DNA of 64,000 bases from Trichormus sp. NMC-1 (GTDB lineage Bacteria > Cyanobacteriota > Cyanobacteriia > Cyanobacteriales > Nostocaceae): positions 420,268 through 484,267 of the forward strand of contig NZ_LZQD01000003.1 in assembly GCF_001858025.1 (NCBI RefSeq), written 5' to 3'. Position numbers and translations under genes: made by a program. Shown one piece after another: positions 35,893-44,735 of this stretch (position 1 is the stretch's first letter; each line of letters starts with the position of its first letter). The notes beneath the pieces were generated by a model that was given only the letters and a program-made list of their open reading frames with translations, was not told the DNA's origin and ran no database searches.

Positions 35893-37509
35893 ATGACTAC
35901 AGCACAACAGCCAGAAAATAAAAATCAGCCGAATCGTACTGTAGCAGAGTTAGTGGAGTATATCCAAGTTCTCTCTACAGAAATTCAAGAATTGTATTGT
36001 TTAGATGAGATACCTTGGGTAGTAGGCTATTCAGGTGGAAAAGACAGCACTGCTACTTTACAGCTTATTTGGAATGCGATCGCTGAACTCCCACCGGAAA
36101 AAAAAACTAAGCCAATTCATGTAATTACAACAGATACATTAGTAGAAAACCCTGTAGTCTCTGTTTGGGTACGCAACTCTTTAGAACGGATGAGAGTTGC
36201 CGCTGAAGAACAAGGAATGCCAATTCAAGCCCATCTACTTTATCCAGCAATTAAAGATACCTTTTGGGTGAACTTAATAGGTAAAGGCTATCCAGCACCA
36301 CGTAATCGTATGCGTTGGTGTACCGACAGATTAAAAATTAAACCCACTGACAGCTTTATTCGGGAAGTAATTCAAACTAACGGTGAAGTCATTCTTGTAT
36401 TGGGTACTCGGAAATCTGAAAGTATTAAACGTTCTATTACGATGGCTAAACATCGAGAATGGCGAATACGTGATCATATGAATTTGAATCCAAATAGACC
36501 TAATTCTATGATTTATCTTCCTATCGAAGATTGGCGTACTGATGAAGTTTGGATTTACCTAAATCAACTTCAAAATCCTTGGGGATATAGCAATAAAGAT
36601 TTATTCGTAATGTATCGAGGTGCAACCGCAGATAATGAATGCCCCCTAGTAGTTGATACTTCTACACCTAGCTGTGGCGATTCTCGATTTGGTTGCTGGG
36701 TATGCACAATTGTTAGTAAAGATAAATCAATGGAGGCAATGATCCAAAATGATGAAGAAAAAGAATGGATGCAGCCTCTATTAGATATTCGCAATGACTT
36801 AGATATTAAAGATGACAGAAGTAAAAGGGATTTTCGTCGTATTTGGGGAGAAGTTCAATTATTTGAACGTAATGTAAATGGTGAAACATCTGTTGAACCT
36901 ATACATGGTCCCTATACAAAATATTGGCGAGAACATTGGCTAAAACGAGTATTAACAGCGCAAACACAAGTCCGTCAAACAGCACCTAAAGATATGGGTG
37001 ATATTACTCTAATTACTCTAGAAGAATTGAGTGCTATCCGCCGAATATGGTTAGAAGATAAACACGAATTTGATGATAGTTTACCCCAAATATATGAAGA
37101 AGTGACAGGAGAAGTCTTTAAAGACTCCCGTCCTGGTGCAGATCAAAGCATACTTGGTAGTGATGAATGGGGAGTATTAGAAGAAATCTGTGACGGTGAC
37201 GGAATGCACTTAGAATTAATGGCCAGACTATTAGATACAGAAAGACAATTCAAGAAAAAAACCCGCCGTGTAGGTATCTACGAAAGCCTAGAAAAATGCT
37301 TTGATACAAGTTCCCGTTCTCCAGAACAAGCCATTAAAAATGCCCATTTAAAACGGGATTTAAGACAAGCAGCATTAGAAGGAGATGTTGCCACAATTCG
37401 GGAAAAGTTCAAACAATTAAGCTTAGGAGATACCGCCGACAAACAAGAGGCTAAACCTCAGACCTGGGCTAACTTCAAATATACACAAAAGGATAATAAT
37501 GGGGAATAA
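35893..37509 (+). CDS. dndC: DndC, PAPS-reductase-like sulfurtransferase of DNA phosphorothioation
   Basis: 538 aa from the ATG at 35893 (AGGTGGGG ahead). The PP-loop YSGGKDS at 46-52 binds ATP to activate DNA for sulfur insertion. Cysteines in RMRWCTDR, DNECPL, PSCG and CWVC are placed as expected for the 4Fe-4S cluster. DndC and DndD (with DndE) form the core modification machinery that uses sulfur from a cysteine desulfurase; no dndA is present here. The stop codon is one base before the left end of an inserted element. Confidence 0.96.
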   Translation: MTTAQQPENKNQPNRTVAELVEYIQVLSTEIQELYCLDEIPWVVGYSGGKDSTATLQLIWNAIAELPPEKKTKPIHVITTDTLVENPVVSVWVRNSLERMRVAAEEQGMPIQAHLLYPAIKDTFWVNLIGKGYPAPRNRMRWCTDRLKIKPTDSFIREVIQTNGEVILVLGTRKSESIKRSITMAKHREWRIRDHMNLNPNRPNSMIYLPIEDWRTDEVWIYLNQLQNPWGYSNKDLFVMYRGATADNECPLVVDTSTPSCGDSRFGCWVCTIVSKDKSMEAMIQNDEEKEWMQPLLDIRNDLDIKDDRSKRDFRRIWGEVQLFERNVNGETSVEPIHGPYTKYWREHWLKRVLTAQTQVRQTAPKDMGDITLITLEELSAIRRIWLEDKHEFDDSLPQIYEEVTGEVFKDSRPGADQSILGSDEWGVLEEICDGDGMHLELMARLLDTERQFKKKTRRVGIYESLEKCFDTSSRSPEQAIKNAHLKRDLRQAALEGDVATIREKFKQLSLGDTADKQEAKPQTWANFKYTQKDNNGE

Positions 37510-37510
37510 A

Positions 37511-38237
37511 GGGCGAATGGAATAACGGGCGAATAGAATATTGCTTCGCAACGCCAAGGGCGAACGCGTCTACACGGGCGAAACCCGCCTTCGCGGGTTC
37601 AGAAAATATCAAGTTTTACGGATTAGAAAATATATGAGGGAAAATTTCACACAATTGTATTTACATTATGTTTGGGTAACATGGGATAGATTGCCATTAA
37701 TTACACCAGAAATTCAGCAATTAGTTTATGCAGCAATTATTAAAGAGTGTGAGGAATTAAAATGTACGGTAATTGCCATTGGGGGAATTGAGGATCATGT
37801 TCATCTTTTAACAGGATTTCCCACAACCGTCAGCGTATCGGAAGTTATCAAACAAGCAAAAGGTAGTTCTTCTCATTTTGTTAATCATGAAATTAAACCC
37901 AAAGAATTTTTTAAATGGCAAGGAAGTTATGGTGCATTTACAGTCAGTTATGATGCCATAGATACTGTAGTCAATTACATCAGAAACCAACAAACACACC
38001 ATCAACAAAAATCACTTATTCCTACATGGGAACTACCCCCGGAAACGAAAAAAAGCCCCGGTGATTAGAAATCGCGGTGATACAAACAATAAAGACCCGG
38101 CGATTGAAAATCGCGGCTACACAAACAAAGTCCACCTCTTCCTTCGGAACGCTACGCGAACGTGGACTAAGAAAAAATCAATAAATTGAACCCACGAAGG
38201 TGGGTTTTGCCTGTGTAGACGCGAATTCCATTCGCCC
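37511..38237 (+). mobile_element. Hairpin-bounded element carrying an IS200-type transposase, inserted between dndC and dndD
   Basis: 13-bp inverted repeats GGGCGAATGGAAT (37511-37523) and its complement (38225-38237) bound the segment. Inside: further GGGCGAA hairpins (37527-37610, for example AACCCGCCTTCGCGGGTT), the HUH transposase gene and a right part like the 139-bp element at 26823. It begins one base after the dndC stop and ends 45 bp before dndD, so both genes are intact but separated. Confidence 0.75.
37634..38068 (+). CDS. IS200/IS605-type (REP-associated) HUH tyrosine transposase
   Basis: 144 aa from the ATG at 37634; an upstream extension to 37541 is encoded by hairpin repeats. 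The HUH motif is EDHVHLL near residue 59. The catalytic Tyr is in the helix DTVVNYIRNQQTHH near 114. LYLHYVWVTWDR is the usual first strand. Such Y1 enzymes nick single-stranded DNA at hairpins; stand-alone ones bracketed by palindromes are called RAYTs. The flanking GGGCGAA hairpins fit that model. Confidence 0.9.
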   Translation: MRENFTQLYLHYVWVTWDRLPLITPEIQQLVYAAIIKECEELKCTVIAIGGIEDHVHLLTGFPTTVSVSEVIKQAKGSSSHFVNHEIKPKEFFKWQGSYGAFTVSYDAIDTVVNYIRNQQTHHQQKSLIPTWELPPETKKSPGD

Positions 38238-38282
38238 GGTATCATTTGCCCCATATTCTATAAACCAACATTATTAAAAACC

Positions 38283-40271
38283 ATGATATTTCTAGAATTA
38301 GTCCTGCAAAACTTCGGTCCTTATGCTGGTAAACAAATCATCAACCTCAACCCCCAAATTGACGAAGATAACGCCCGTCCAATTATCCTTTTAGGAGGAA
38401 TGAACGGCGGCGGAAAAACCACCCTTATGGATGCCATTCGCCTCGCATTATATGGACAACGCGCACAATGTTCAACCAGAGGAAATCTGAGTTATAGTGA
38501 CTTTTTAACCCAATGTGTAAATAGTAAAAGCACCCCTACAGAAAAAACCAGAATTGAATTAGTTTTTGAACATATTGAAGAAGACAAACCAATAAAATAT
38601 CGGGTAGTGCGGACATGGGAAAAAAATCCTAAAGACGGTAAAGACCATTTAGGAATATTAGGAGATGATGAAACCTGGCCAATTGATTCATTAGCAAATA
38701 TCTGGGATGAATATATAGAAAATATCTTACCTTTAGGTATTTCCAACTTATTTCTCTTCGACGGTGAACAAGTTAAAGAACTTGCAGAACAGGAAATACC
38801 ACCGCCCATAGTTGTTGATGCAATTAATGGACTTTTGGGTTTAGAATTAGCCGATAAATTAGCAATTGATTTAGAGATTTTAGTAAATCGCAAAAAACGA
38901 GAATTTGCAGATACAAAAGATTTAGCCAAATTAGAAGAAATCGAAACCCGAATCCAGGAAAAACAAGCAGAATACGAAAACAATCAAATAAAACTAGAAG
39001 ATATAAATATTCAAGTTACAGAATTAGAAAAAATCCATGAAGAAGCTTTAGATAGATTTGTGAATGAAGGTGGTAAAATTGCCGCTGAACGTAGCCAATT
39101 AGAACAACAAAAAGAAGAAAAAATTAAAGTTGCGAATAACGTCCGTGAATCCTTGTGTGAACTAGCTGCTGATGTTTTACCTTTAGCCTTAATTAGTCCT
39201 TTATTATCGCAAGTCCAACGACAGGGAGATAAAGAACTGAAAACTCAACAAATCCAATTAGCTAAAGATGTATTAATAGCCAGAGATGAAAGATTATTAA
39301 ATTGGCTACAACAATTAAATCTAGAATCTAATAAAGTTACTAATATTCAATCTTTTCTAGCTGAAGATATCAATAACTTATATACCAAGAATTTATCAAC
39401 AGAAAATACTTGGTTAAATGGAGATGAAGAAAGTTTAAGTTTACTTGACAATACAACTTATCGTTTGCAAATTTCCCAAAATACAGCCCAAAAGCAGTTA
39501 GATGAATTAAATAATTATGAAGAAGAAATACTCACCTTAGAAAGACAAGTACAAACTGCGGCTGCACCCGAAGAATATACAAAACTACAAAAAGCAGTAA
39601 AAGAAGCACAAACTGAATTTAATAAACTTAAATCTCAGTCGGATATAATGAATCAAAAACTGATAGAATTAGACACAGAAACCAAAAAATTGAGACAAGA
39701 ACTAAATGAATATACAGTAGACAATCTCAAATATCAAAATAGTGAACACATTATTGATTCAGCCTTAAAAGTTCAACAAACATTAAAAGTGTTTCGAGAA
39801 AGATTGACTTTGAGGAAATTGAATAAATTAGAAGAAGAAGTAAAAAACTGTTTTCTATATTTATTACATAAATCTGATTTAGTACATCGCATAGCTATTG
39901 ACAGTAAAACATTCGGCTTATCATTATATGATTTAACCGGGAAACCAGTCCCCAAACATCGCCTTTCTGCTGGTGAAAAACAACTATTAGCGATCGCATT
40001 TTTGTGGGGATTAGCCAAAGTATCAGGAAGACGCTTACCCGTAGCCATAGACACCCCCCTCGGAAGACTTGACTCCTCACACCGCAACAACCTAGTAGAA
40101 AGATACTTCCCCTCAGCCAGCCATCAAGTAATCCTCCTTTCCACCGACACCGAAATAGCAAAAAAAGAATATCAAAACCTCAAAGAAACCGAAGCAATAG
40201 CCCGCGAATACCTACTCCAATACAACTCCAACAAAAGAGAAACCACAATAAAACCCGGTTATTTTTGGTAA
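38283..40271 (+). CDS. dndD: DndD, SMC-like ATPase of DNA phosphorothioation
   Basis: 662 aa. Walker A GGMNGGGKTT at 38-47. NLFLFDGEQVKEL follows near 155. Coiled coil spans about 200-510. Signature HRLSAGEKQLLAIAFLWGL and Walker B PVAIDTPLGRLDSSHR lie in the C-terminal lobe. DndD is thought to supply ATP-driven DNA manipulation to the DndC-DndE complex. Separated from dndC by a 0.73-kb mobile element, so transcription must read through its hairpins or start again at 38238-38282. Confidence 0.95.
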   Translation: MIFLELVLQNFGPYAGKQIINLNPQIDEDNARPIILLGGMNGGGKTTLMDAIRLALYGQRAQCSTRGNLSYSDFLTQCVNSKSTPTEKTRIELVFEHIEEDKPIKYRVVRTWEKNPKDGKDHLGILGDDETWPIDSLANIWDEYIENILPLGISNLFLFDGEQVKELAEQEIPPPIVVDAINGLLGLELADKLAIDLEILVNRKKREFADTKDLAKLEEIETRIQEKQAEYENNQIKLEDINIQVTELEKIHEEALDRFVNEGGKIAAERSQLEQQKEEKIKVANNVRESLCELAADVLPLALISPLLSQVQRQGDKELKTQQIQLAKDVLIARDERLLNWLQQLNLESNKVTNIQSFLAEDINNLYTKNLSTENTWLNGDEESLSLLDNTTYRLQISQNTAQKQLDELNNYEEEILTLERQVQTAAAPEEYTKLQKAVKEAQTEFNKLKSQSDIMNQKLIELDTETKKLRQELNEYTVDNLKYQNSEHIIDSALKVQQTLKVFRERLTLRKLNKLEEEVKNCFLYLLHKSDLVHRIAIDSKTFGLSLYDLTGKPVPKHRLSAGEKQLLAIAFLWGLAKVSGRRLPVAIDTPLGRLDSSHRNNLVERYFPSASHQVILLSTDTEIAKKEYQNLKETEAIAREYLLQYNSNKRETTIKPGYFW

Positions 40272-40287
40272 CTTGTGCAATACTTTC

Positions 40288-40320
40288 AGATCCCCGACTT
40301 CTTTAAGAAGTCGGGGATCT
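40288..40320. terminator. Strong hairpin between dndD and dndE
   Basis: AGATCCCCGACTTCTT at 40288-40303 and AAGAAGTCGGGGATCT at 40305-40320, a near-perfect 33-bp palindrome. The same arm sequence occurs as an element at 12896-12959. Only a weak T-run follows, so it may attenuate rather than stop transcription into dndE, or stabilise the dndD end. Confidence 0.55.
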
Positions 40321-40341
40321 AACTTCATCATTATCGAAATT

Positions 40342-40737
40342 ATGGAATCACCAATAGAACGTATTAAACTTTCCCAAACAGCCAAAGAACAACTACTCAA
40401 ACTCAAACGCAGCACAAAAATCGACCAATGGAACATATTATGTCGGTGGGCGTTTTGTCGTTCCCTCGCAGAAATTACCCCACCCTCACCCGTACCTATC
40501 CCCCAAGATAGCAACGTCGAACTGACATGGCGCGTTTTCGGTGGGGAAATATCCGATATTTTACTTTTAGCCCTCAAACAACGCTGCTACAACGACGGAT
40601 ATGATACAGATAGAGAAACTTTAATTACGCAATTTCGCCTACATTTACATCGTGGAATTGGCTACCTAGCCGGCGATCAGAATATCAAGAAAATTGAAGA
40701 TTTAATTCAACTAGCCACAAAGAACATACAATCTTGA
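40342..40737 (+). CDS. dndE: DndE, small DNA-binding subunit of DNA phosphorothioation
   Basis: 131 aa from the ATG at 40342, the usual DndE size. IERIKLSQTAKEQLLKLKRS, WNILCRWAFCRSLAEI, GGEISDILLLALKQR and RLHLHRGIGYLAG are family positions. DndE binds nicked DNA in vitro and joins DndC-DndD. An in-frame extension to 40273 would read through the hairpin and is rejected. Confidence 0.94.
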   Translation: MESPIERIKLSQTAKEQLLKLKRSTKIDQWNILCRWAFCRSLAEITPPSPVPIPQDSNVELTWRVFGGEISDILLLALKQRCYNDGYDTDRETLITQFRLHLHRGIGYLAGDQNIKKIEDLIQLATKNIQS

Positions 40738-40831
40738 TTTTGCAATACCAATTGGCGTGTAGGCAGGAAAAAACATAGCCAATATGGCAAGATAACTGCA
40801 ACTCTCTTAGGTGAGAAGGAAATTTAAACTA

Positions 40832-42121
40832 ATGAATCCAGTGCAATCGCTACTGCAAGTTTTCGGTAGCCGGAAAATGGCTGCCTTGATATTACTAGGT
40901 TTTTCATCCGGGTTGCCCTTGTTTTTGACCAGCAAGACCTTACAAGCTTGGATGACCGTTGAAAAGGTAGATTTAACCGCCATTGGCTTATTTAGTCTCG
41001 TAGGTGTGCCATATTCGCTAAAATTTCTCTGGTCGCCTCTGTTAGACTGGTTTACGTTGCCATTTTTGGGCAGAAGACGGGGTTGGTTAATTACAATTCA
41101 AATTGGGTTACTAATAGCGATCGCTTGCATGGCATTACAACAGCCCAAACAAGCCCTACAACTGTTAGCCATCAACGCCGTTGCGATCGCCTTCCTAAGT
41201 GCCACCCAAGACATCGCCGCTGATGCCTACCGCACCGACGTTCTCGAACCACTAGAAATGGGCGCAGGTGCAGCAGTATTCGTCCTAGGTTATCGCATCG
41301 CCCTACTACTCACAGGATCATTAGCCCTGATTCTCGCCGATAGAATAGCTTGGTCATCAGTATATCTATTAATGTCAGTCGGCATGGCACTAGGCATTAT
41401 TGCCACCCTCTTTGCACCAGAACCAAAAGAAGTCAATCCACCAGCGTCCTTAACCGATGCCGTTATCCTTCCCTTTGGGGAATTTATTCAACGTCAAGGC
41501 GTAGTTCAAGCCCTACTAACTCTGTTATTTATCGTCCTTTATAAACTCGGCGATTCCTTTGTCAACAATATGTCCACGCCGTTTTTACTGCAAACAGGCT
41601 TCACACAAACCGACATTGGGGCAATTCAAGGCGGAATGGGACTGATAGCAACAATAGTCGGCACACTTGCAGGTGGAGCATTTTTGAGTAAAATTGGACT
41701 GAATCGTTCACTTTGGGTATTTGGTGCTTTGCAAGCAGTTAGCAACTTAGCTTATCTTATACTTGCACAAGTGGGAAAAAATTATCAGGTTCTCGTACTG
41801 ACAATTAATATAGAAAACTTTTGTGCTGGGTTAGGAACAGCCGCCTTTGTTGCCTTTTTGATGAATATGTGTAATCCGCGTTATTCCGCTACTCAGTATG
41901 CTTTACTTTCTAGTTTTATGGCCGTAAGTCGTGATATTCTAGTTGCGCCAGCAGGTTCCTTAGCAAAAAGTACAGGTTGGCCGTTATTTTTCGTAATTAG
42001 TATCTTTGCTGCTGTACCAGGACTTCTCCTGTTACCATTGTTTGCCCCCTGGAATCCCAAACCAATGGCAGCAACCAGACCAGGACTAGAAGAAGAAGAG
42101 GATATATGGGGAACCAAGTAG
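40832..42121 (+). CDS. AmpG-like MFS transporter
   Basis: 429-aa membrane protein with about 12 helices. LLGFSSGLPLFLTSKTLQAW, GVPYSLKFLWSPLLDW and the DIAADAYRTDVLE loop are hallmarks of the AmpG muropeptide permease branch of the major facilitator superfamily. The ATG at 40832 follows AGAAGGAA; a GTG at 40811 is less likely. Its 3' end overlaps the next gene by 16 bp. The true substrate in cyanobacteria is uncertain. Confidence 0.9.
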   Translation: MNPVQSLLQVFGSRKMAALILLGFSSGLPLFLTSKTLQAWMTVEKVDLTAIGLFSLVGVPYSLKFLWSPLLDWFTLPFLGRRRGWLITIQIGLLIAIACMALQQPKQALQLLAINAVAIAFLSATQDIAADAYRTDVLEPLEMGAGAAVFVLGYRIALLLTGSLALILADRIAWSSVYLLMSVGMALGIIATLFAPEPKEVNPPASLTDAVILPFGEFIQRQGVVQALLTLLFIVLYKLGDSFVNNMSTPFLLQTGFTQTDIGAIQGGMGLIATIVGTLAGGAFLSKIGLNRSLWVFGALQAVSNLAYLILAQVGKNYQVLVLTINIENFCAGLGTAAFVAFLMNMCNPRYSATQYALLSSFMAVSRDILVAPAGSLAKSTGWPLFFVISIFAAVPGLLLLPLFAPWNPKPMAATRPGLEEEEDIWGTK

Positions 42122-42507
42122 TTATTCTTGTCGGTACATTCGTCCTCATCGTCACAGGTTTATTACTGGGCTACGTACTCTCCCAGTTAGTTCTAGGATT
42201 TCTAGGGTTTAACCTCCTCACTCTCCTAGGCACAATCAGCCTAATTTTAATTTTTGGCACACTCTATTACGTCTTATTTTGGCAGTTACGGCAAGAGCCA
42301 TCACAGTCATTCAAAGGCAGCATCCCCAACCAAGTAGACGAAGAAATCACCGGTAATTATTTGAAAAACAGACTAATTGCCAGATTATCTGGTGATGTTG
42401 CCGCTGCCGAAAGGTTAATAGAGCAGGCCAAGCAGAATTATCCTGGTATGCCAGAAAATTGGTATTGTGAAAGAGTACTGGATGATTTGGATCGTGATCA
42501 GCGTTAA
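42106..42507 (+). CDS. Hypothetical two-helix membrane protein
   Basis: 133 aa. Two N-terminal membrane helices (VVILVGTFVLIVTGLLLGYV and NLLTLLGTISLILIFGTLYY) are followed by a soluble tail with a helical motif (LIARLSGDVAAAERLIEQAK) that looks conserved, ending NWYCERVLDDLDRDQR. It overlaps the AmpG-like gene by 16 bp, so the two are probably co-translated. No known function. Confidence 0.8.
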   Translation: MGNQVVILVGTFVLIVTGLLLGYVLSQLVLGFLGFNLLTLLGTISLILIFGTLYYVLFWQLRQEPSQSFKGSIPNQVDEEITGNYLKNRLIARLSGDVAAAERLIEQAKQNYPGMPENWYCERVLDDLDRDQR

Positions 42508-42546
42508 AACTGTCAGCTTTTAAAATTGTGAATTGTGAACTTGTTT

Positions 42547-42711
42547 ATGGCTATATTTCGTCAATACATCGCTCCTTTGCTCGCAGTGCTGATATTTACC
42601 TTTGCTTTAGTGGCAGTCAGCGCTCGCATCTTTTTACCCTCCGATATGGCAGCACCCGCACCAATTGGGATGGTCATTGGTCATTGGTCATTGGTCATTG
42701 GGAATAGGTAA
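42547..42711 (+). CDS. 54-aa single-span protein with repeat-encoded tail
   Basis: Reads MAIFRQYIAPLLAVLIFTFA and then LVAVSARIFLPSDMAAPAPI; one membrane helix, then a Pro/Ala segment. From codon 41 the frame is made of ATTGGTC heptamers (VIGHWSLVIG) ending in TAA at 42709-42711, so the original C-terminus seems to have been replaced by repeat DNA. It lies 39 bp after the two-helix membrane protein gene. Function unknown. Confidence 0.6.
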   Translation: MAIFRQYIAPLLAVLIFTFALVAVSARIFLPSDMAAPAPIGMVIGHWSLVIGNR

Positions 42712-42803
42712 TTAAGTTATTCTTCATTTTCACCGCGTCACCGAGTCCCCGTGTCTCCCCATCCCCGCGTCCCCGCGTCTTGAGCGTCTCCCCATCTCCC
42801 TAA

Positions 42804-43325
42804 TTGAGAATTTTGAACTTAAAATTTTCTGTACCCGGCTACAACATTCGCCGAGGCTCCACCGTAGATCGCGCCCTCCTCGTCAAGTTTATGCAGCGGA
42901 CTTATGAGGAGATGTTCCCTCATCAAGATTTTTCCCACCTCGCCCTTACAGTTGAACAATATTTCTCCACTGACACCCCGTTATGGTGGGTCAATGAAGA
43001 AGCAAGGGAGCAGGGAGCAGGGAGCGGGAGCGGGCAATTTTCACCTCCGCACCCCGCCCCCATAGCCTGCCTCTGGGTGGGTAATGCCATAGACCAATTA
43101 CAGGGCGATCGCCATCCTCACATTTTTATCCTCTATGTAGCCCCAGAACATCGCCGCAAAGGTATCGGTACAGCCTTAATGAACCATGTAGAAAATTGGG
43201 CAAAACAAAGGGGTAATCGCCAAATCGGACTGCAAGTATTTCAGTCGAACACACCAGCATTACAGCTTTATCATCAGCTTGGTTATCAAACACAATCCCT
43301 GTGGATGATAAAATCTCTCCGTTAA
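42804..43325 (+). CDS. GNAT acetyltransferase (RimI-like)
   Basis: 173 aa. Acetyl-CoA motif A is LYVAPEHRRKGIGTALMNHVE, and QVFQSNTPALQLYHQLGYQ is the C-terminal family motif. No ATG near the start; TTG at 42804 or 42813 is likely. Residues about 70-88 (REQGAGSGSGQFSPPHPAP) are encoded by a GGGAGCAGGGAGC dispersed repeat inserted in frame between two conserved strands. RimI acetylates ribosomal protein S18 in bacteria, but the substrate here is not provable. Confidence 0.85.
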   Translation: MRILNLKFSVPGYNIRRGSTVDRALLVKFMQRTYEEMFPHQDFSHLALTVEQYFSTDTPLWWVNEEAREQGAGSGSGQFSPPHPAPIACLWVGNAIDQLQGDRHPHIFILYVAPEHRRKGIGTALMNHVENWAKQRGNRQIGLQVFQSNTPALQLYHQLGYQTQSLWMIKSLR

Positions 43326-43422
43326 CCTGTAGAATGAGATAACTAAATATCTATCAGGGTTTTTCTGGCTGGTATAGGGGGTTATCAGTTGATCCCTAGT
43401 AGGGATAGAAAATAGAAAAATT

Positions 43423-44181
43423 ATGTACGACGAAGACGACCTAAGCCTACTTGATGCCGGGGTGGAGCTAGAAAGCCCCCTAGACCATATAGAGCCACTT
43501 ACTGCTGAATCAGAAGTGGTAAGACCTGATCCTGAATTAATGCTGGCACTCCTGGAAAATCCCCAGTCCCAGCAACGGATGTTAGCTGCGCGTGCTTTCT
43601 GTGATATTCAAGATCAAAGAGCCATTCCCCATTTAATTCGCTTACTAACCGATAACTGTCCCCTCGTGCGAGTCAGTGCAGCCTATGGCATCGGACGTAA
43701 TCCCCGCAAGGATGCAGTTGAGCCATTAATTACTCAACTTAACCGCGATTTTAATGGCTATGTGCGAAAAGGCATAGTTTGGGCTTTAGGAAATTGCCGC
43801 GATCGCCGTTCTTTAGTCCCTCTCACCGACGCTTTAAGAACCGATATTTCCGCCGTGCGTCTCTGGGCAGCAAGCGCCCTAGCACAGATGGCAGGAGTCA
43901 GTTATGAGGCAGTAGTGGGCGCAATTCCCGCCCTAATTGAAGCCCTAGTTCAAGATCCCATCGCCGCAGTGCGGAGTAACAGCGCTTGGACAATTGGTCA
44001 ACTGTGCAAAGAACTTCCTTCTAATGTAGTTTATGCCACAGCCATTGATGCCTTAATTCAAGCCTTTGCCGAAGACAAAGATTTAGGAGTACGAGAAGAC
44101 GCAAAAGCATCACTTTTAGGAGTGGGCGATCCTCGTGGTTTGCAATTAATTGAAACCCTTGAACAAGAAGGCTGGTTTTAA
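43423..44181 (+). CDS. HEAT-repeat protein (PBS lyase-like)
   Basis: 252 aa of HEAT-like repeats (LAARAFCDIQDQRAIPHLIR, RVSAAYGIGRNPRKDAVEPL, VRKGIVWALGNCRDRRSLVP, VRLWAASALAQMA, VRSNSAWTIGQL, VREDAKASLLGVGDPRG). It is related to the phycobilin lyase subunit (CpcE/NblB) repeat family, but without partner genes nearby a scaffold role is equally possible. It starts 97 bp after the GNAT gene. The stop lies 10 bp before a 54-copy heptamer array. Confidence 0.88.
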   Translation: MYDEDDLSLLDAGVELESPLDHIEPLTAESEVVRPDPELMLALLENPQSQQRMLAARAFCDIQDQRAIPHLIRLLTDNCPLVRVSAAYGIGRNPRKDAVEPLITQLNRDFNGYVRKGIVWALGNCRDRRSLVPLTDALRTDISAVRLWAASALAQMAGVSYEAVVGAIPALIEALVQDPIAAVRSNSAWTIGQLCKELPSNVVYATAIDALIQAFAEDKDLGVREDAKASLLGVGDPRGLQLIETLEQEGWF

Positions 44182-44190
44182 TTTAAGAAT

Positions 44191-44569
<379 letters not shown>

Positions 44570-44735
44570 TAGAATGCTTATGAAATGAAGAATAGAGAGA
44601 AGTGAGATTTTATCAAAATTCTCAAAACTGACTCGAAAAGCCTTTATTTTCATGAACCGCAGGTCTGTGTAGCGTCTTCTGTATTCTCTATCCTGAATAC
44701 TTACCCATTACCAATTACCAATTACCAATCACCAA

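Noticed and set aside
37541..37633. N-terminal extension of the HUH transposase
   Set aside because: Encoded by GGGCGAA/CGCGGGTT hairpin repeats; the family N-terminus starts at the ATG at 37634.
40211..40577. 121-aa minus-strand frame over dndE
   Set aside because: Antisense shadow of dndD/dndE crossing the hairpin.
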